Origin: an uncultured Colwellia sp.
GTDB taxonomy: Bacteria; Pseudomonadota; Gammaproteobacteria; Enterobacterales; Alteromonadaceae
Assembly (NCBI GenBank): GCA_913061475.1
Contig: CAJXUN010000003.1
Coordinates: forward strand, 62,001-126,000
DNA: 64,000 nt
Direction: 5' to 3'
The notes beneath the pieces are model-generated. The model was not told the origin of the DNA, did not search any database, and saw only the letters and a program-made list of their open reading frames with translations. Positions 16,790 to 25,887 of this stretch are shown in pieces; positions within the stretch are counted from its first letter, which is position 1; every line of letters starts with the position of its first letter. Made by a program: the position numbers and the translations under genes.

Positions 16790-17212
16790 CTAATGTTTGT
16801 GTGAATGCTGTTGATTGCTATCTTTCATTTCTTCCATTTTGCGGTTCATCTGCGGCATCATGTTCCCCATCATTTCTAAATGATGTTCAGCCATCTTGAT
16901 TTGTTGATGCATTGGCATTTCTTCCATGTTTTTGTGCATGGATTGCATCATCTTCATCATTGAGCGGTGATGTTCAGCCATCATCTGCTTTTGCTTTTCA
17001 GGATCTTTTTCAGCTTTAATGGCATGGACTTCCTTTTTCATTTCCATCATTTTTGAATGCATTTTTCCCATGTTCTCATGCGACATTGCCATGCCTTGAT
17101 GCATATCCGATTTGTTCGCACCTTCATGTTTATTCTCATTGTTTTGAGCAAATAAGCTTGTGGCCGCCAATAGTGAGCTGACAAATAAAATTGATTTACC
17201 TAACATTTTCAT
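16790..17212 (-). CDS. Periplasmic Met/His-rich copper-binding protein
   Basis: This 140-aa protein has a signal peptide (cleavage near LFAQ, residue 23). The mature part is a helical sequence full of Met and His: HQGMAMSHENMGKMHSKMMEM, HHRSMMKMMQSMHKNMEEM and a His-rich tail (QQHSHKH). Such proteins bind Cu(I)/Cu(II) in the periplasm. The start overlaps the methyltransferase-like gene end by 17 bp. Confidence 0.8.
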   Translation of the reverse strand: MKMLGKSILFVSSLLAATSLFAQNNENKHEGANKSDMHQGMAMSHENMGKMHSKMMEMKKEVHAIKAEKDPEKQKQMMAEHHRSMMKMMQSMHKNMEEMPMHQQIKMAEHHLEMMGNMMPQMNRKMEEMKDSNQQHSHKH

Positions 17213-17861
17213 GATTTTTACCTTCTATGTTCTTATTAAAATTTGGAATCCAACTTGGTGTCGATTCCATATAGCTATGGTACTCCGAACCAAACTCGGC
17301 AATAGCTTGTGTCTCTTCGCGTTTCGCTAGCTTGACGTAAACAACGACTAAGATTGGAAACATCGCAAGTGTTGGGATGGTCGGCCACTGCAATAAAAAG
17401 CCGAACATGATTAGAATGAAAGCTACGTACTGTGGGTGACGACACCTCGCGTACCATCCTGTAGTAGCCAATTGATGGTGTTTTTGCGCGTGATGCAATA
17501 CGTTCCATGCTGAAGACAACATAAAGAAACCTGCCACAATAAACACCATACTCGCTATATGAAATGGGTCCCAATGGGCATCACCTTCCAAACCAAAGAA
17601 AGTATGTAATAAGTGCCCATTTTCATGCGCAAAGAAGTTAACTTCTGGGTAATTTTCAGTTAACCATCCAGACAAAAAATAGATAGTTAAAGGAAAGCCA
17701 TACATTTCAGTAAATAGGGCGACAATAAAGGCGGAGAACGCTCCTAGGCTTCGCCAATCAGTTGATGTTTTTGGTTTGACAAAACTAAAGGCAAAAAAGA
17801 TAAAAATTGCTGAATTCAGTATCACCATTGACCATAAGCCATAATCATATGTCTCATTCAT
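17196..17861 (-). CDS. Membrane methyltransferase, ICMT/PEMT family
   Basis: This roughly 221-aa membrane protein has five or six helices. The conserved C-terminal region TTGWYARCRHPQYVAFILIMFGFLLQW followed by REE...FGSEYHSYMESTPSWIP matches isoprenylcysteine O-methyltransferase/phospholipid methyltransferase-like proteins, which use S-adenosylmethionine. The substrate is unknown. Similar genes recur in copper operons with P1B ATPases. The start at 17861 has AAGGAGAAC upstream and overlaps the DUF2933 gene. Confidence 0.8.
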   Translation of the reverse strand: MNETYDYGLWSMVILNSAIFIFFAFSFVKPKTSTDWRSLGAFSAFIVALFTEMYGFPLTIYFLSGWLTENYPEVNFFAHENGHLLHTFFGLEGDAHWDPFHIASMVFIVAGFFMLSSAWNVLHHAQKHHQLATTGWYARCRHPQYVAFILIMFGFLLQWPTIPTLAMFPILVVVYVKLAKREETQAIAEFGSEYHSYMESTPSWIPNFNKNIEGKNHENVR

Positions 17862-18189
17862 CACTGTTCTCCTTCTTATGCAATTCCTTGCGTCCTTCTT
17901 CTAACCCTTGTATGTAGCCATCGCGATAGGCTTCATTTTTATCCGTGAGTTCTTGAAAGCTCTCTTCCTTTTTGTCATCAGGCGCATGTGAATGATCGTG
18001 ACCATGTTTGCCGTGACTGCCATGCATAAATACATGCATCAAAGGACATAACAGCAAAATTAAATAGGGAAGAAATTGCAGAACATGTTGTCCATGTTCA
18101 AAGATTAAAAAATAGGTGGCTGCGGCAATAAGCACCAATGCAGCCCAACCTGTAGGTGTTGACCAAAAATTAGGGTGTTGATTTTTCAT
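17854..18189 (-). CDS. DUF2933 family small membrane protein
   Basis: This 111-aa protein has two hydrophobic segments (about residues 12-30 and 36-54), then a His-rich stretch (HGSHGKHGHDHSHAPDD) and a charged helical tail. It matches DUF2933, typically linked to copper resistance clusters. It probably binds Cu at the membrane surface. GGAGGG precedes the start. Confidence 0.8.
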   Translation of the reverse strand: MKNQHPNFWSTPTGWAALVLIAAATYFLIFEHGQHVLQFLPYLILLLCPLMHVFMHGSHGKHGHDHSHAPDDKKEESFQELTDKNEAYRDGYIQGLEEGRKELHKKENSDE

Positions 18190-18198
18190 ATTGCCCTC

Positions 18199-18552
18199 CT
18201 AAACGACCTTTAAGACACCGCGATACATTTGCATCTGACAATGAAACTCATGCTCTCCCGGTGATAAGTTCAATAAGGTAATTTGAGTAATTTCATTTAA
18301 TTTAAGCTGCTCACTTATCTCCAATGATGGAATAAGCATTGTTTCAGCGCAGGGTGATTGATCTTTGCGCATAAACTTCAGAGTGACAGGCTGGCTAGCA
18401 GACACTTGAATTGAGGATGGTGAATACACGCCATCCCTCACTTCAATGAGTACTTCACTATCTTGAACAATTGTTTTATTGGGTTTGTATAGCCAAAACC
18501 ACCAAACAATCATTGCAATTAACACTAAGCCTAATAAGTTAATTATCATCAT
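18199..18552 (-). CDS. Membrane-anchored cupredoxin-like protein
   Basis: This 117-aa protein has one N-terminal helix (about residues 3-20) that anchors an extracytoplasmic cupredoxin-like beta sandwich. Possible copper ligands are Cys68 (SPCAET) and the C-terminal HEFHCQMQMYRG cluster with His, Cys and Met. It is followed by the DUF2933 gene and preceded by copA, which fits copper handling next to the exporter. Confidence 0.75.
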   Translation of the reverse strand: MMIINLLGLVLIAMIVWWFWLYKPNKTIVQDSEVLIEVRDGVYSPSSIQVSASQPVTLKFMRKDQSPCAETMLIPSLEISEQLKLNEITQITLLNLSPGEHEFHCQMQMYRGVLKVV

Positions 18553-18576
18553 TGTGATTCTCCTAATGCTTACTTT

Positions 18577-20910
18577 CTATGAGTTTTGGGCTTTAAAAAA
18601 GCGAAGTCGATTTGCATTTGACACTACGGTCAATGACGAAAACGCCATTGCAGCACCAGCAATTACAGGGCTAAGCAGAATGCCAAAGAAGGGGTATAGA
18701 ACCCCCGCAGCAAAAGGAATCCCGGCTACGTTATAGACAAACGCGCCAAACAAGTTTTGTTTGATATTTCGTAAAGTCGCTTTGCTTACCGCGATGGCAT
18801 CAGCAAGGCCATGAAGTGAACCACGCATCAGGGTAATATCCGCGCTTTCAATCGCAACGTCTGTACCTGTGCCTATAGCAAAACCAACATCAGCTAACGC
18901 TAGCGCCGGAGCATCGTTGATGCCATCACCTGTCATACCAACGATTTCGCCACTGCCTTGTAGCTCTTTCACCTTGTTGGCTTTGTCTTCTGGCAGCACT
19001 TCAGCAAAAAACTCGCTAATGCCCGCTTTTTTGGCAACAGCGGCAGCGGTTTCCTTGTTATCCCCCGTTAGCATGATGACGCGTATACCATTGGCCTGAA
19101 GACGTTGGATAGCAGAGATTGAGTCAGACTTGATTGGATCTGCAACAGCAATTATTGCGGCAAGCTCACCATCAACAGCAAAATACATAGGTGTTTTAGC
19201 TTCTTTTGCTAAAGACTGGGCTTTTCCAACAAAGCCAGTGAGGTCTATGCCTTTTAACTTCATTAGTTTATCGTTACCGAAAAGCAGGGCTTTATTGTTG
19301 CAGTTTGCTTCTACACCAAAACCCGTAATGGCGTTAAAGGCTTCAATTTTTAGTAACTCAATATCCTGATCTAACGCACTTTCAACAATCGCTTGCGCTA
19401 AAGGATGCTCTGAGCCGCTTTCTAAACTTGCTGCAAGCTGTAGTACGTCTTTTTCGTCAGTAGCTTTTGCTAAAATAATATCGGTTACCTTAGGTGCCCC
19501 TTCAGTAATAGTGCCCGTTTTATCTAAAATCATGGCAGTGATTTTAGAGGCGGTTTGCAGTGCCTCACCGTTGCGAATAAGCACTCCGGCTTCTGCTGCT
19601 TTTCCTACTCCCACCATGACAGACATGGGTGTTGCCAAGCCTAAAGCACACGGGCAGGCAATAATAAGCACAGTAGTTGCTGAAACGATGGCAAAAGCAA
19701 TGGCTGGCTCAGGTCCAAAGTTAAGCCATGCTAGCGCACTTAACACAGAGGTAATCATCACGACAGGTACGAAAAAAGCTGAAATAACATCGGCCAAACG
19801 GCCAATCGGCGGTTTTGAATTTTGTGCTCGTTTCACCATATTGATGATTTGTGCAAGCGCCGTGTCTTTACCAACGCGTGTGGCTCTAAATAAAATCATG
19901 CCTGATTTGTTCAAAGTACCTGCGACAACCTCATCTTCTTCAGCTTTTTCAGCAGGCATAGGTTCGCCTGTCAGCATGGACTCATCAATAGAGGTGTGTC
20001 CTTCCAATACCACGCCATCGACGGGAATTTTTTCACCCGGTTTTACCTTCACAATATCGTTAAATAAAACCTGCTCAATACCTATCTGAACTTCTTTGTT
20101 GTCACGAACCACGGTTGCTGTTTTGGCTTGCAAGCCGATAAGACGTTTAATGGCCTCAGAGGTTTTACCTCTGGCTTTGATTTCTAATGCTAAACCTAAA
20201 TCAATTAAGCCAATGATCATGGCGGTAGCTTCAAAATAAACATGCCGTGCCATCAATGGAACAGCGTCAGGTGCAAACACGACAACCATCGAATACAACC
20301 AAGCCGTGCCTGTTCCTAAAGCAATTAGGGTGTCCATATTGGCTGAATGATTTTTGAAGCTCTTCCATGCTCCTACATAGAAATGCTTGCCTGAAAAATA
20401 CATAACACCAAAAGTTAAAATGCCTACAACCAACCAAGAAATTCGTTCAAGGTTTGTTTCAACCGTCATTTCTCCAACTACAATGCTGTAGATCATCAAA
20501 GGAACGCCGAGTGAAAGGGCAATAAACGTATCGCGCATTAGCTTCTTATAATATGCCCAATCAGCCGCCTCTTTCTCATCAAGCGCATCTGTTGCTGAGC
20601 TATCATCAATTGGCTTCGCGTTATACCCCACTGACTCAACAGCTTTGATCAATTCTTTTGTTTTAGCTGTCCCATAAACTGTTACTGTCCTATCAGCAAA
20701 ATTCATTTCCGCACTGACGACTCCAAGAGTTGCCTTCAACGCCCCTTCAATTTTGCCTACACAGCTAGCACACCCAGCACCTTCAATGATAAGCTGTTGG
20801 TTATGTGATACTTTCTCCAACGTATTCTCCTTACTTTTACACGAAGAGGATTGAGCTTTTGCCTGACAGCAACAGCCTGATTCAGTTTTTATATTTGTGT
20901 TAGTAGCCAC
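18577..20910 (-). CDS. copA: Copper-exporting P1B-type ATPase
   Basis: This 777-aa protein begins with a Cys-rich segment (SGCCCQAKAQSSSCKS) and one HMA domain with GAGCASC (about residues 44-50). The transport Cys-Pro-Cys is in IACPCALG, the phosphorylation site is DKTGTITEG, TGDN and GDGIND hinge motifs follow, and HP (SEHPLAQ) is present. This is the Cu(I)/Ag(I) class. It starts at GTG with AGGAGG upstream. It is the second gene of the operon led by the MerR regulator at 20922 and moves cytoplasmic copper to the periplasm, where the neighbouring binding proteins take over. Confidence 0.95.
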   Translation of the reverse strand: MATNTNIKTESGCCCQAKAQSSSCKSKENTLEKVSHNQQLIIEGAGCASCVGKIEGALKATLGVVSAEMNFADRTVTVYGTAKTKELIKAVESVGYNAKPIDDSSATDALDEKEAADWAYYKKLMRDTFIALSLGVPLMIYSIVVGEMTVETNLERISWLVVGILTFGVMYFSGKHFYVGAWKSFKNHSANMDTLIALGTGTAWLYSMVVVFAPDAVPLMARHVYFEATAMIIGLIDLGLALEIKARGKTSEAIKRLIGLQAKTATVVRDNKEVQIGIEQVLFNDIVKVKPGEKIPVDGVVLEGHTSIDESMLTGEPMPAEKAEEDEVVAGTLNKSGMILFRATRVGKDTALAQIINMVKRAQNSKPPIGRLADVISAFFVPVVMITSVLSALAWLNFGPEPAIAFAIVSATTVLIIACPCALGLATPMSVMVGVGKAAEAGVLIRNGEALQTASKITAMILDKTGTITEGAPKVTDIILAKATDEKDVLQLAASLESGSEHPLAQAIVESALDQDIELLKIEAFNAITGFGVEANCNNKALLFGNDKLMKLKGIDLTGFVGKAQSLAKEAKTPMYFAVDGELAAIIAVADPIKSDSISAIQRLQANGIRVIMLTGDNKETAAAVAKKAGISEFFAEVLPEDKANKVKELQGSGEIVGMTGDGINDAPALALADVGFAIGTGTDVAIESADITLMRGSLHGLADAIAVSKATLRNIKQNLFGAFVYNVAGIPFAAGVLYPFFGILLSPVIAGAAMAFSSLTVVSNANRLRFFKAQNS

Positions 20911-20921
20911 CCTTTTTCCTC

Positions 20922-21335
20922 CTATGCTTTTTTAATTTGCTCAAAGTTTTCGATGAGATGACAAACCATGTTTGCAGTCGGTGCTTTGTCTTCCATTTCT
21001 TCCCATCGAGAAAGCGCAGAAGACATTTTTCCTCGAAGTGCCAACATTGCTTGAAACTGCTTTTCTGTTTCTTCAAGCCGCTCTTTGATCAGGCTTCTGA
21101 CTAATGGGCACGCACTTTTACCATCTTCAGATTCATTAATAATTTCCTTGATATCTGCAACGGAAAAACCAAGGTTTCTGGCACTTAAAATGAATTTAAG
21201 TCTCGATACTTCTTTATTCGAGTATGACTTGTAGCCGTTCACTGACTTAGCAGGTTTTAACAATCCTAATCTGGTGTAATAGCGCACCGTATCAGCAGTC
21301 GTTCCAAGGCTTTTTGCCAGCTCCGCAACTTTCAT
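20922..21335 (-). CDS. MerR-family copper-operon regulator
   Basis: This 137-aa protein starts at ATG 21335 (GAGGA six bases upstream). It has a winged helix at residues 2-38 (VAELAKSLGTTADTVRYYTRLGL). Cysteines lie at about 76 (SACPLV) and 125 (MVCHLI), not the CueR Cys112/Cys120 spacing, so its metal site differs from CueR. It is the first gene of the copper operon and its own promoter carries the GACCTGTGTCT dyad (21385-21407), so it is autoregulated. The likely signal is Cu(I). Confidence 0.85.
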   Translation of the reverse strand: MKVAELAKSLGTTADTVRYYTRLGLLKPAKSVNGYKSYSNKEVSRLKFILSARNLGFSVADIKEIINESEDGKSACPLVRSLIKERLEETEKQFQAMLALRGKMSSALSRWEEMEDKAPTANMVCHLIENFEQIKKA

Positions 21336-21378
21336 ATTCACTCCTCAGTTTTTTAGCTAAGTTTGTACTCTCATCTTC

Positions 21379-21409
21379 AGCTTAGACCTGTGTCTAAGAC
21401 ACAGGTCAA
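21379..21409 (-). promoter_or_regulatory. MerR-type copper promoter with perfect dyad
   Basis: On the minus strand, -35 TTGACC (21409-21404) and -10 TAAGCT (21384-21379) are 19 bp apart. The spacer is an 11-1-11 perfect palindrome, GACCTGTGTCT / AGACACAGGTC (21385-21395 and 21397-21407). It drives the regulator at 20922 and the copper operon. Confidence 0.85.
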
Positions 21410-21632
21410 GTACTAATTCTAGTGAATAAGCTAAAAACTAATTTTTTGGTAAAAGAGAAATCTCGGTCAAAATCGACAGCATTAAGTACTGTAAATAGCA
21501 ATAGTTTGAGCATTTCCATAATGCCTTTCCAAATATCGTACTAATCGTTCAAAACAATTGGTTATTTAAACCAATGAAAAAATCATTCTATTTTGATGGG
21601 AGTGGCGAAAAAAAGACGCACTGTTCCCGTGA
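21410..21632. other. Intergenic region upstream of copper operon
   Basis: This AT-rich stretch lies between the copper promoter and the convergent-side small gene at 21633. No gene or strong structure is seen. Confidence 0.5.
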
Positions 21633-22055
21633 TTAGCCAATAATTGGTGGACGATAAAGTAAGAGATGGATACCAGATTTTGGTAGGGGTGTACGCTGTA
21701 GAATTAGCTCAGAATGAATATTGCAAATACCTTCGTCTTGCGCTTCCACAAGATAGGCATTTAAATGAAAGCTTGTACAAAAACCGCCTTCACAACAAAC
21801 ACAATCACTAGCTTTGCATTTTTCACAGACTTCATCACCATGACGGTGTTTAGAATCTTGCGAGTTTACAGTGTGATAGTGACTATTGTCATTCATTGAT
21901 TGATGGTGAATATTTTTGCTTCGTTGCATAATATGCGTGTCGGAAGATCCATTTTGATGTTCTTCACAATTCATTGGCTTAGCTGTAGCAAAACTATGCT
22001 GCGTAAGCAACACAGTTATTATTACTATTTTAAACCACCTGAAAAGTCCAAACAT
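21633..22055 (-). CDS. CopL-like Cys/His-rich small exported protein, RPPI tail
   Basis: This 140-aa protein starts at ATG 22055 (GAAGGA six bases upstream). The signal peptide ends near FATA. The middle is rich in His and Cys (HHQSMNDNSHYH, CEKCKASDCVCCEGGFC) and the end is LLLYRPPIIG. Three other small proteins in the window share the RPP end (34149, 43361, 44807). This kind of protein resembles CopL/CzcI/DUF2946-type accessories of metal efflux operons. It is alone, between the two copper operons. Confidence 0.7.
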   Translation of the reverse strand: MFGLFRWFKIVIITVLLTQHSFATAKPMNCEEHQNGSSDTHIMQRSKNIHHQSMNDNSHYHTVNSQDSKHRHGDEVCEKCKASDCVCCEGGFCTSFHLNAYLVEAQDEGICNIHSELILQRTPLPKSGIHLLLYRPPIIG

Positions 22056-22560
22056 TATCATTCCTTCTTTAGCACCTACAATATTAGCCACTTTATAAAA
22101 ATAATTTTATGATCTTGATCAACCTTTGAACTAAAACCTAAACTTTTTACTTTTTACTTTTTACTTTTTACTTTTTACTTTTTTAAACAGCTTAAACTTC
22201 ACAAGTATAAAAGGGGTGTCTAATTTATACTCATGAGATTGAAGCCAAGCATGAGCACCATTAAAAGAAATAAAAACCCTACGCTCATAACTAGGTATTG
22301 AGTAATGGATCATTTTTCCAATTGTTCAGCTTTAAGCACAGTACTTTGCAACAATCGGTTCTATCCCGGGCACATCCAATTCCCGTTCATCAAAAGTGAT
22401 AAAATGGCCTATTGTACGTCTTTCAATGGCGATGTTTTTTGCCTTGACTCTTTAACCTTAACCATTCGCCAACTTTACTTCTTAGCTGATATTCCACCTT
22501 GATAGGTATACACCAGACTGGCACCGACTGAAAACAAGAAGTAGCTTACTATTACTGCTC
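22056..22560. other. Non-coding region with heptamer repeat
   Basis: No convincing gene is seen. A plus-strand open frame at 22305-22502 has no recognisable content. The region includes the (ACTTTTT)6 run at 22142-22183 and probably the promoter of the small gene ending at 21633. Confidence 0.5.
22142..22183. repeat. (ACTTTTT)6 tandem repeat
   Basis: Six exact copies of the 7-bp unit ACTTTTT are seen in non-coding DNA upstream of the gene starting at 22055. Such runs can vary in copy number by slippage. Confidence 0.9.
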
Positions 22561-22692
22561 TTAGTTCTTTCCAAAAAAACTATTAGCTAGGCCTTTCCTA
22601 ACATAACTAAAATGGTTTAAATCCCAAAAAACGAAAGCTACCATCAATATAGTTGCGGTAGCTCTCATCAAGTCAATATAGTATTTCTTCAT
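22561..22692 (-). CDS. 43-aa small membrane peptide after copB
   Basis: A short frame starts at ATG 22692, overlapping the end of copB (TGATATG). It encodes a peptide with one hydrophobic helix (LMRATATILMVAFVFWDL) and a basic end. Its place at the end of the copper operon and the translational coupling make it plausible; no family is recognised. Confidence 0.4.
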   Translation of the reverse strand: MKKYYIDLMRATATILMVAFVFWDLNHFSYVRKGLANSFFGKN

Positions 22693-22693
22693 A

Positions 22694-23554
22694 TCAGAGC
22701 CAGAACTTGATACCTGCAACAAAAGCAGTATCACGAGTACTTTGCCCATTTAACTTCGCAAAGTCGGCTGTATTACCAAATTTATTTGTCCACTCAACGC
22801 CAACATAGGGAGCAAACTGGCGGGTAAACTCATAACGAACCCGAAAACCAATAGCACTGCTAGACAAGCCACTACCAAGGTTATTTTGGACGTCATCCTT
22901 ACCGTAAAGCGTCAACTCTGCTCGTGGTTGAACAATTAACTTTTGAGTAAGTAATAGCTCATACTCAGCTTCGATCGAAAATGCACTATTACCTTGCTCT
23001 CCTAAATACGCAGTCATATCAATTTCAAACCAGTAGGGGGCTAGACCTTGTAAACCAAAAGCTAGCCATTTGCGGTTTTCACCTTCGTTATTGTAATCAA
23101 GTCGAATACCGACTTGTGTATCCCAATAAGCAGATATTGCGTGGCCCCATAGAAAATCTGTTTGGTTCTCCTCTAAATTACCTTCGCTAAAATCTCCTTC
23201 AGTTTTGATGACTAATCTATCAAAAGTAGTGCCATACCATGCCTGAAAGTCAAAAACACCTGCGTTTGTTTGCTCATTATATTCAAGACGATCCCCTAGT
23301 AGCGCGTAAAATGAATGCTCATCTGCCAAAGTCAGTCGTTTGTCGCTACTGAGTGCATAAGGGCCTTCAGTCAAAGTTGTACCTGCTGCATAAGCATGGG
23401 GGTCTCTAGCATCTTTAGGTGCATCTCCACCTTGTGCTTGCATTTTAGAATCACCCATCTCAGTCATCTCATCTTTTGCAGATACAGATACACTTATAAG
23501 GGGCAAACCTATTAATAATAGTCTTAACGTATTGGTTAGTATTAATTTTTTCAT
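22694..23554 (-). CDS. copB: Copper resistance outer-membrane protein CopB
   Basis: This 286-aa protein has a signal peptide (to about VSVSAK, residue 27), a short Met-containing linker (EMTEMGDSKMQAQGG), and a beta-barrel with the usual CopB/PcoB segments (DRLEYNEQTNAGVFDFQAWYG, LRLDYN-like strands, RYEFTRQFAPYVGVEW). It ends in FWL, a terminal pattern of outer-membrane barrels. It works with CopA, whose gene overlaps its start by 4 bp. Confidence 0.93.
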   Translation of the reverse strand: MKKLILTNTLRLLLIGLPLISVSVSAKDEMTEMGDSKMQAQGGDAPKDARDPHAYAAGTTLTEGPYALSSDKRLTLADEHSFYALLGDRLEYNEQTNAGVFDFQAWYGTTFDRLVIKTEGDFSEGNLEENQTDFLWGHAISAYWDTQVGIRLDYNNEGENRKWLAFGLQGLAPYWFEIDMTAYLGEQGNSAFSIEAEYELLLTQKLIVQPRAELTLYGKDDVQNNLGSGLSSSAIGFRVRYEFTRQFAPYVGVEWTNKFGNTADFAKLNGQSTRDTAFVAGIKFWL

Positions 23555-25374
23555 GATACAACTACCTCTCTAAACATACCTGCATCCATGTGGAATAATA
23601 AATGGCAATGCCATGCCCAGCGACCTACGTCATGAGGTGTTGTTAAAAAACTAATTCTTTGCGCTGGTTGTACAGGGATAGTATGGCGACGAACCTGTAC
23701 ATCACCTTTTTCATTCTCCAAATCGCTCCACATACCATGCAGGTGCATGGGATGTGTCATCATTGTATCGTTTTGTAAAATAACTCTTAAACGTTGATTA
23801 TGCTTCATGTGAACTGGCGTGCTTTTTCCAAATTCCAAGCCATCAAATGACCAGCTATAACGCTCCATGTTTCCAGTTAAATGTAATTCAATTTCAGCCT
23901 CTGGCTCTTGCTGGTTTGTAATTCCCTCAAGAGAATGTAAATCTGCAAGTGTTAAAACACGGCGTCCATTTTTACGTAAACCTATACCGGGATCATCAAG
24001 GTTTGTTCTAGGCATATCAACACGCATATCAACAGAAGCTCCATACTCTGTTTTTGCATGACGCACTTTAGTGCTAGCAACAGCTAATGGGTTTTTAGTC
24101 ATTCCATGTTTACTATGATCCATTGCCATCGCTCCATGACCCATTGCACTATGATCCATTTTATTAGAATTCATGCCCGACATACCTGCCGTATCAGCCA
24201 TTGTAGAATGCACACTATCATGGGTCATATTGCCCATCATATCTGTCATCGTTAACCATTCAACGGGGTCTAAAGAAGGTACTGGTGCATCAACGTTAGG
24301 TGCCATTGATAAAGTACCTTTAGCATAACCTGAGCGATCCATGCTTTGTGCAAAAATCGTATATGCATCATTTTTTGGCTCGACAAGTACATCATAAGTT
24401 TCACCGGGACCAAATCTAAATTCATCTACTGTCACAGGTTCAACATTTTGTCCATCAGCTTGTACAACTGTTAACTTCAGCTCAGGTATTCTTACATCAA
24501 AAAACGTATTGCTAGAACCGTTAATAAATCTAAGCCTAACCTTTTCGCCAGCTTTAAACATTCCACGCCAGTTTGTCAAAGGCGCACAACCATTCATTAA
24601 AAAAGTCATTGCAGATGCTGATAAGTCTGCAAGATCTGTAGGGTTCATTCTCATTTTATTCCACATTTCCCGGCGTTGTAGTGCATTTGAAACGCTGCTA
24701 TTTGAAATGTCATCAAAAAACTCTGGAACAGTAGGTTGATTAAAGTTAAATACATCGCTCTGTACTTTTAACTTGCGGAACAAATCCATTGGGTCATCAT
24801 CAGTCCAATCAGACAATTGGATAACATGCTCATTGTCAGCACTAATAATATCCTTTTCTCTTGGCTCAATAATTAATGCGCCGTACATACCTGTCATTTC
24901 TTGAAAGCCACTGTGTGAGTGATACCAATATGTGCCGCTTTGTTGCAGCTTAAATTTATAAACAAAGGTTTCACCCGGCATTATACCTTTAAAGCTAATA
25001 CCCGGTACGCCATCCATTTGATACGGAAGAATGATCCCATGCCAATGAATTGAACTCGGCACTGATAATTTATTAGTTACCCTGATAGTAACGTCATCAC
25101 CTTCTCTGAGGCGCAAGGTAGGAGCTGGTATTGAGCCATTGATTGTTGTAGCCATTCTTACAACACCTGTGAAGTTTACGGGTGACTCATCTATCACTAA
25201 ATCTATTACTTCTCCACTTAGTTCGGGCGCAGTACCTGTTGAAGTTCCAGCAATCAAAGATGAAGCTGCATGAAGAACACTTGGAAAAGCAGCTAATACA
25301 CCGCCAGCAATTACACCTTGTACAAAGCGTCTACGTGGCGTAGAAACTTGATGTAATGGACTTTTAATTCTCAT
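23551..25374 (-). CDS. copA: CopA/PcoA multicopper oxidase
   Basis: This 607-aa periplasmic oxidase has a Tat signal (PRRRFVQGVIAGG, about residues 14-26). All four copper motifs of the family are seen: HWHG (SIHWHGIILP), YWYHSHSG, HPMHLHG and HCHLLFHMDAGM. A Met-rich insertion lies before the last cupredoxin domain (MMGNMTHDSVHSTMADTAGMSGMNSNKMDHSAMGHGAMAMDH...), which binds Cu(I). It oxidises Cu(I) to the less toxic Cu(II). It is distinct from the P-type ATPase of the same name at 18577. Confidence 0.95.
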   Translation of the reverse strand: MRIKSPLHQVSTPRRRFVQGVIAGGVLAAFPSVLHAASSLIAGTSTGTAPELSGEVIDLVIDESPVNFTGVVRMATTINGSIPAPTLRLREGDDVTIRVTNKLSVPSSIHWHGIILPYQMDGVPGISFKGIMPGETFVYKFKLQQSGTYWYHSHSGFQEMTGMYGALIIEPREKDIISADNEHVIQLSDWTDDDPMDLFRKLKVQSDVFNFNQPTVPEFFDDISNSSVSNALQRREMWNKMRMNPTDLADLSASAMTFLMNGCAPLTNWRGMFKAGEKVRLRFINGSSNTFFDVRIPELKLTVVQADGQNVEPVTVDEFRFGPGETYDVLVEPKNDAYTIFAQSMDRSGYAKGTLSMAPNVDAPVPSLDPVEWLTMTDMMGNMTHDSVHSTMADTAGMSGMNSNKMDHSAMGHGAMAMDHSKHGMTKNPLAVASTKVRHAKTEYGASVDMRVDMPRTNLDDPGIGLRKNGRRVLTLADLHSLEGITNQQEPEAEIELHLTGNMERYSWSFDGLEFGKSTPVHMKHNQRLRVILQNDTMMTHPMHLHGMWSDLENEKGDVQVRRHTIPVQPAQRISFLTTPHDVGRWAWHCHLLFHMDAGMFREVVVS

Positions 25375-25401
25375 TTTGTACTCCGTTATTTAACCAATAA
25401 A

Positions 25402-25872
25402 TTAATGTGACCAATGAATGTGCTTAATCTTCCATTCACCATTTTGTTTTTCCAGCACCATCGTTTCCATGCCTTGATAATCGCGTTCAACACCTTTATG
25501 AGTACCTGTAGTTTGACTACGCGACGCAGAGATAGCGGTATTTCCAAGTATCGTCACTTGATGTTCAAGTGTGTCGCTCTTCATCGCTGCTAAATACTTC
25601 ATATCCGACAACATATGATGATGAGCATATTCATCAGCGCTCCTTTCAACGCGGCCTCCCTCGAAAATGGTGACATCATCCGCTAACTGCGCTCTAGCCT
25701 GTTTTTGATTGCCAGTTTCAAGTGCTTGATGAAATGCCAAAACAACTTTTGCGGCAGGGGTATCTATACCTTTAAACAAACCTTTGTCTTTGTTCTTATC
25801 ACCATGAGCGTTTGCTGCGAAACTAAACGTCATTAATAAAACGAGTAATATATTTATTGTTTTCATTTTCAT
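25402..25872 (-). CDS. SnoaL/NTF2-like periplasmic protein
   Basis: This 156-aa protein has a signal peptide (to about NAHG, residue 24) and an NTF2-like fold of the DUF4440/SnoaL kind (VVLAFHQALETGNQKQARAQLADDVTIFEGG, and the closing GEWKIKHIHWSH). It has several His residues (AHHHM). It lies between copD and copA in the copper operon, a recurring position for this family. Its role is unknown. Confidence 0.75.
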   Translation of the reverse strand: MKMKTINILLVLLMTFSFAANAHGDKNKDKGLFKGIDTPAAKVVLAFHQALETGNQKQARAQLADDVTIFEGGRVERSADEYAHHHMLSDMKYLAAMKSDTLEHQVTILGNTAISASRSQTTGTHKGVERDYQGMETMVLEKQNGEWKIKHIHWSH

Positions 25873-25887
25873 TCTCTCTTTTAGGTT

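Noticed and set aside
19511-20089. 192-aa plus-strand frame within the P-type ATPase gene
   Set aside because: It is an antisense shadow of copA, with no independent support.
20922-21335. Naming the copper-operon regulator CueR
   Set aside because: The two cysteines lie at about 76 and 125, not in the CueR C-x7-C loop, so only a MerR-family copper regulator is called.
22305-22502. 65-aa plus-strand open frame
   Set aside because: No ribosome-binding site, no recognisable sequence, low-complexity surroundings; likely chance.
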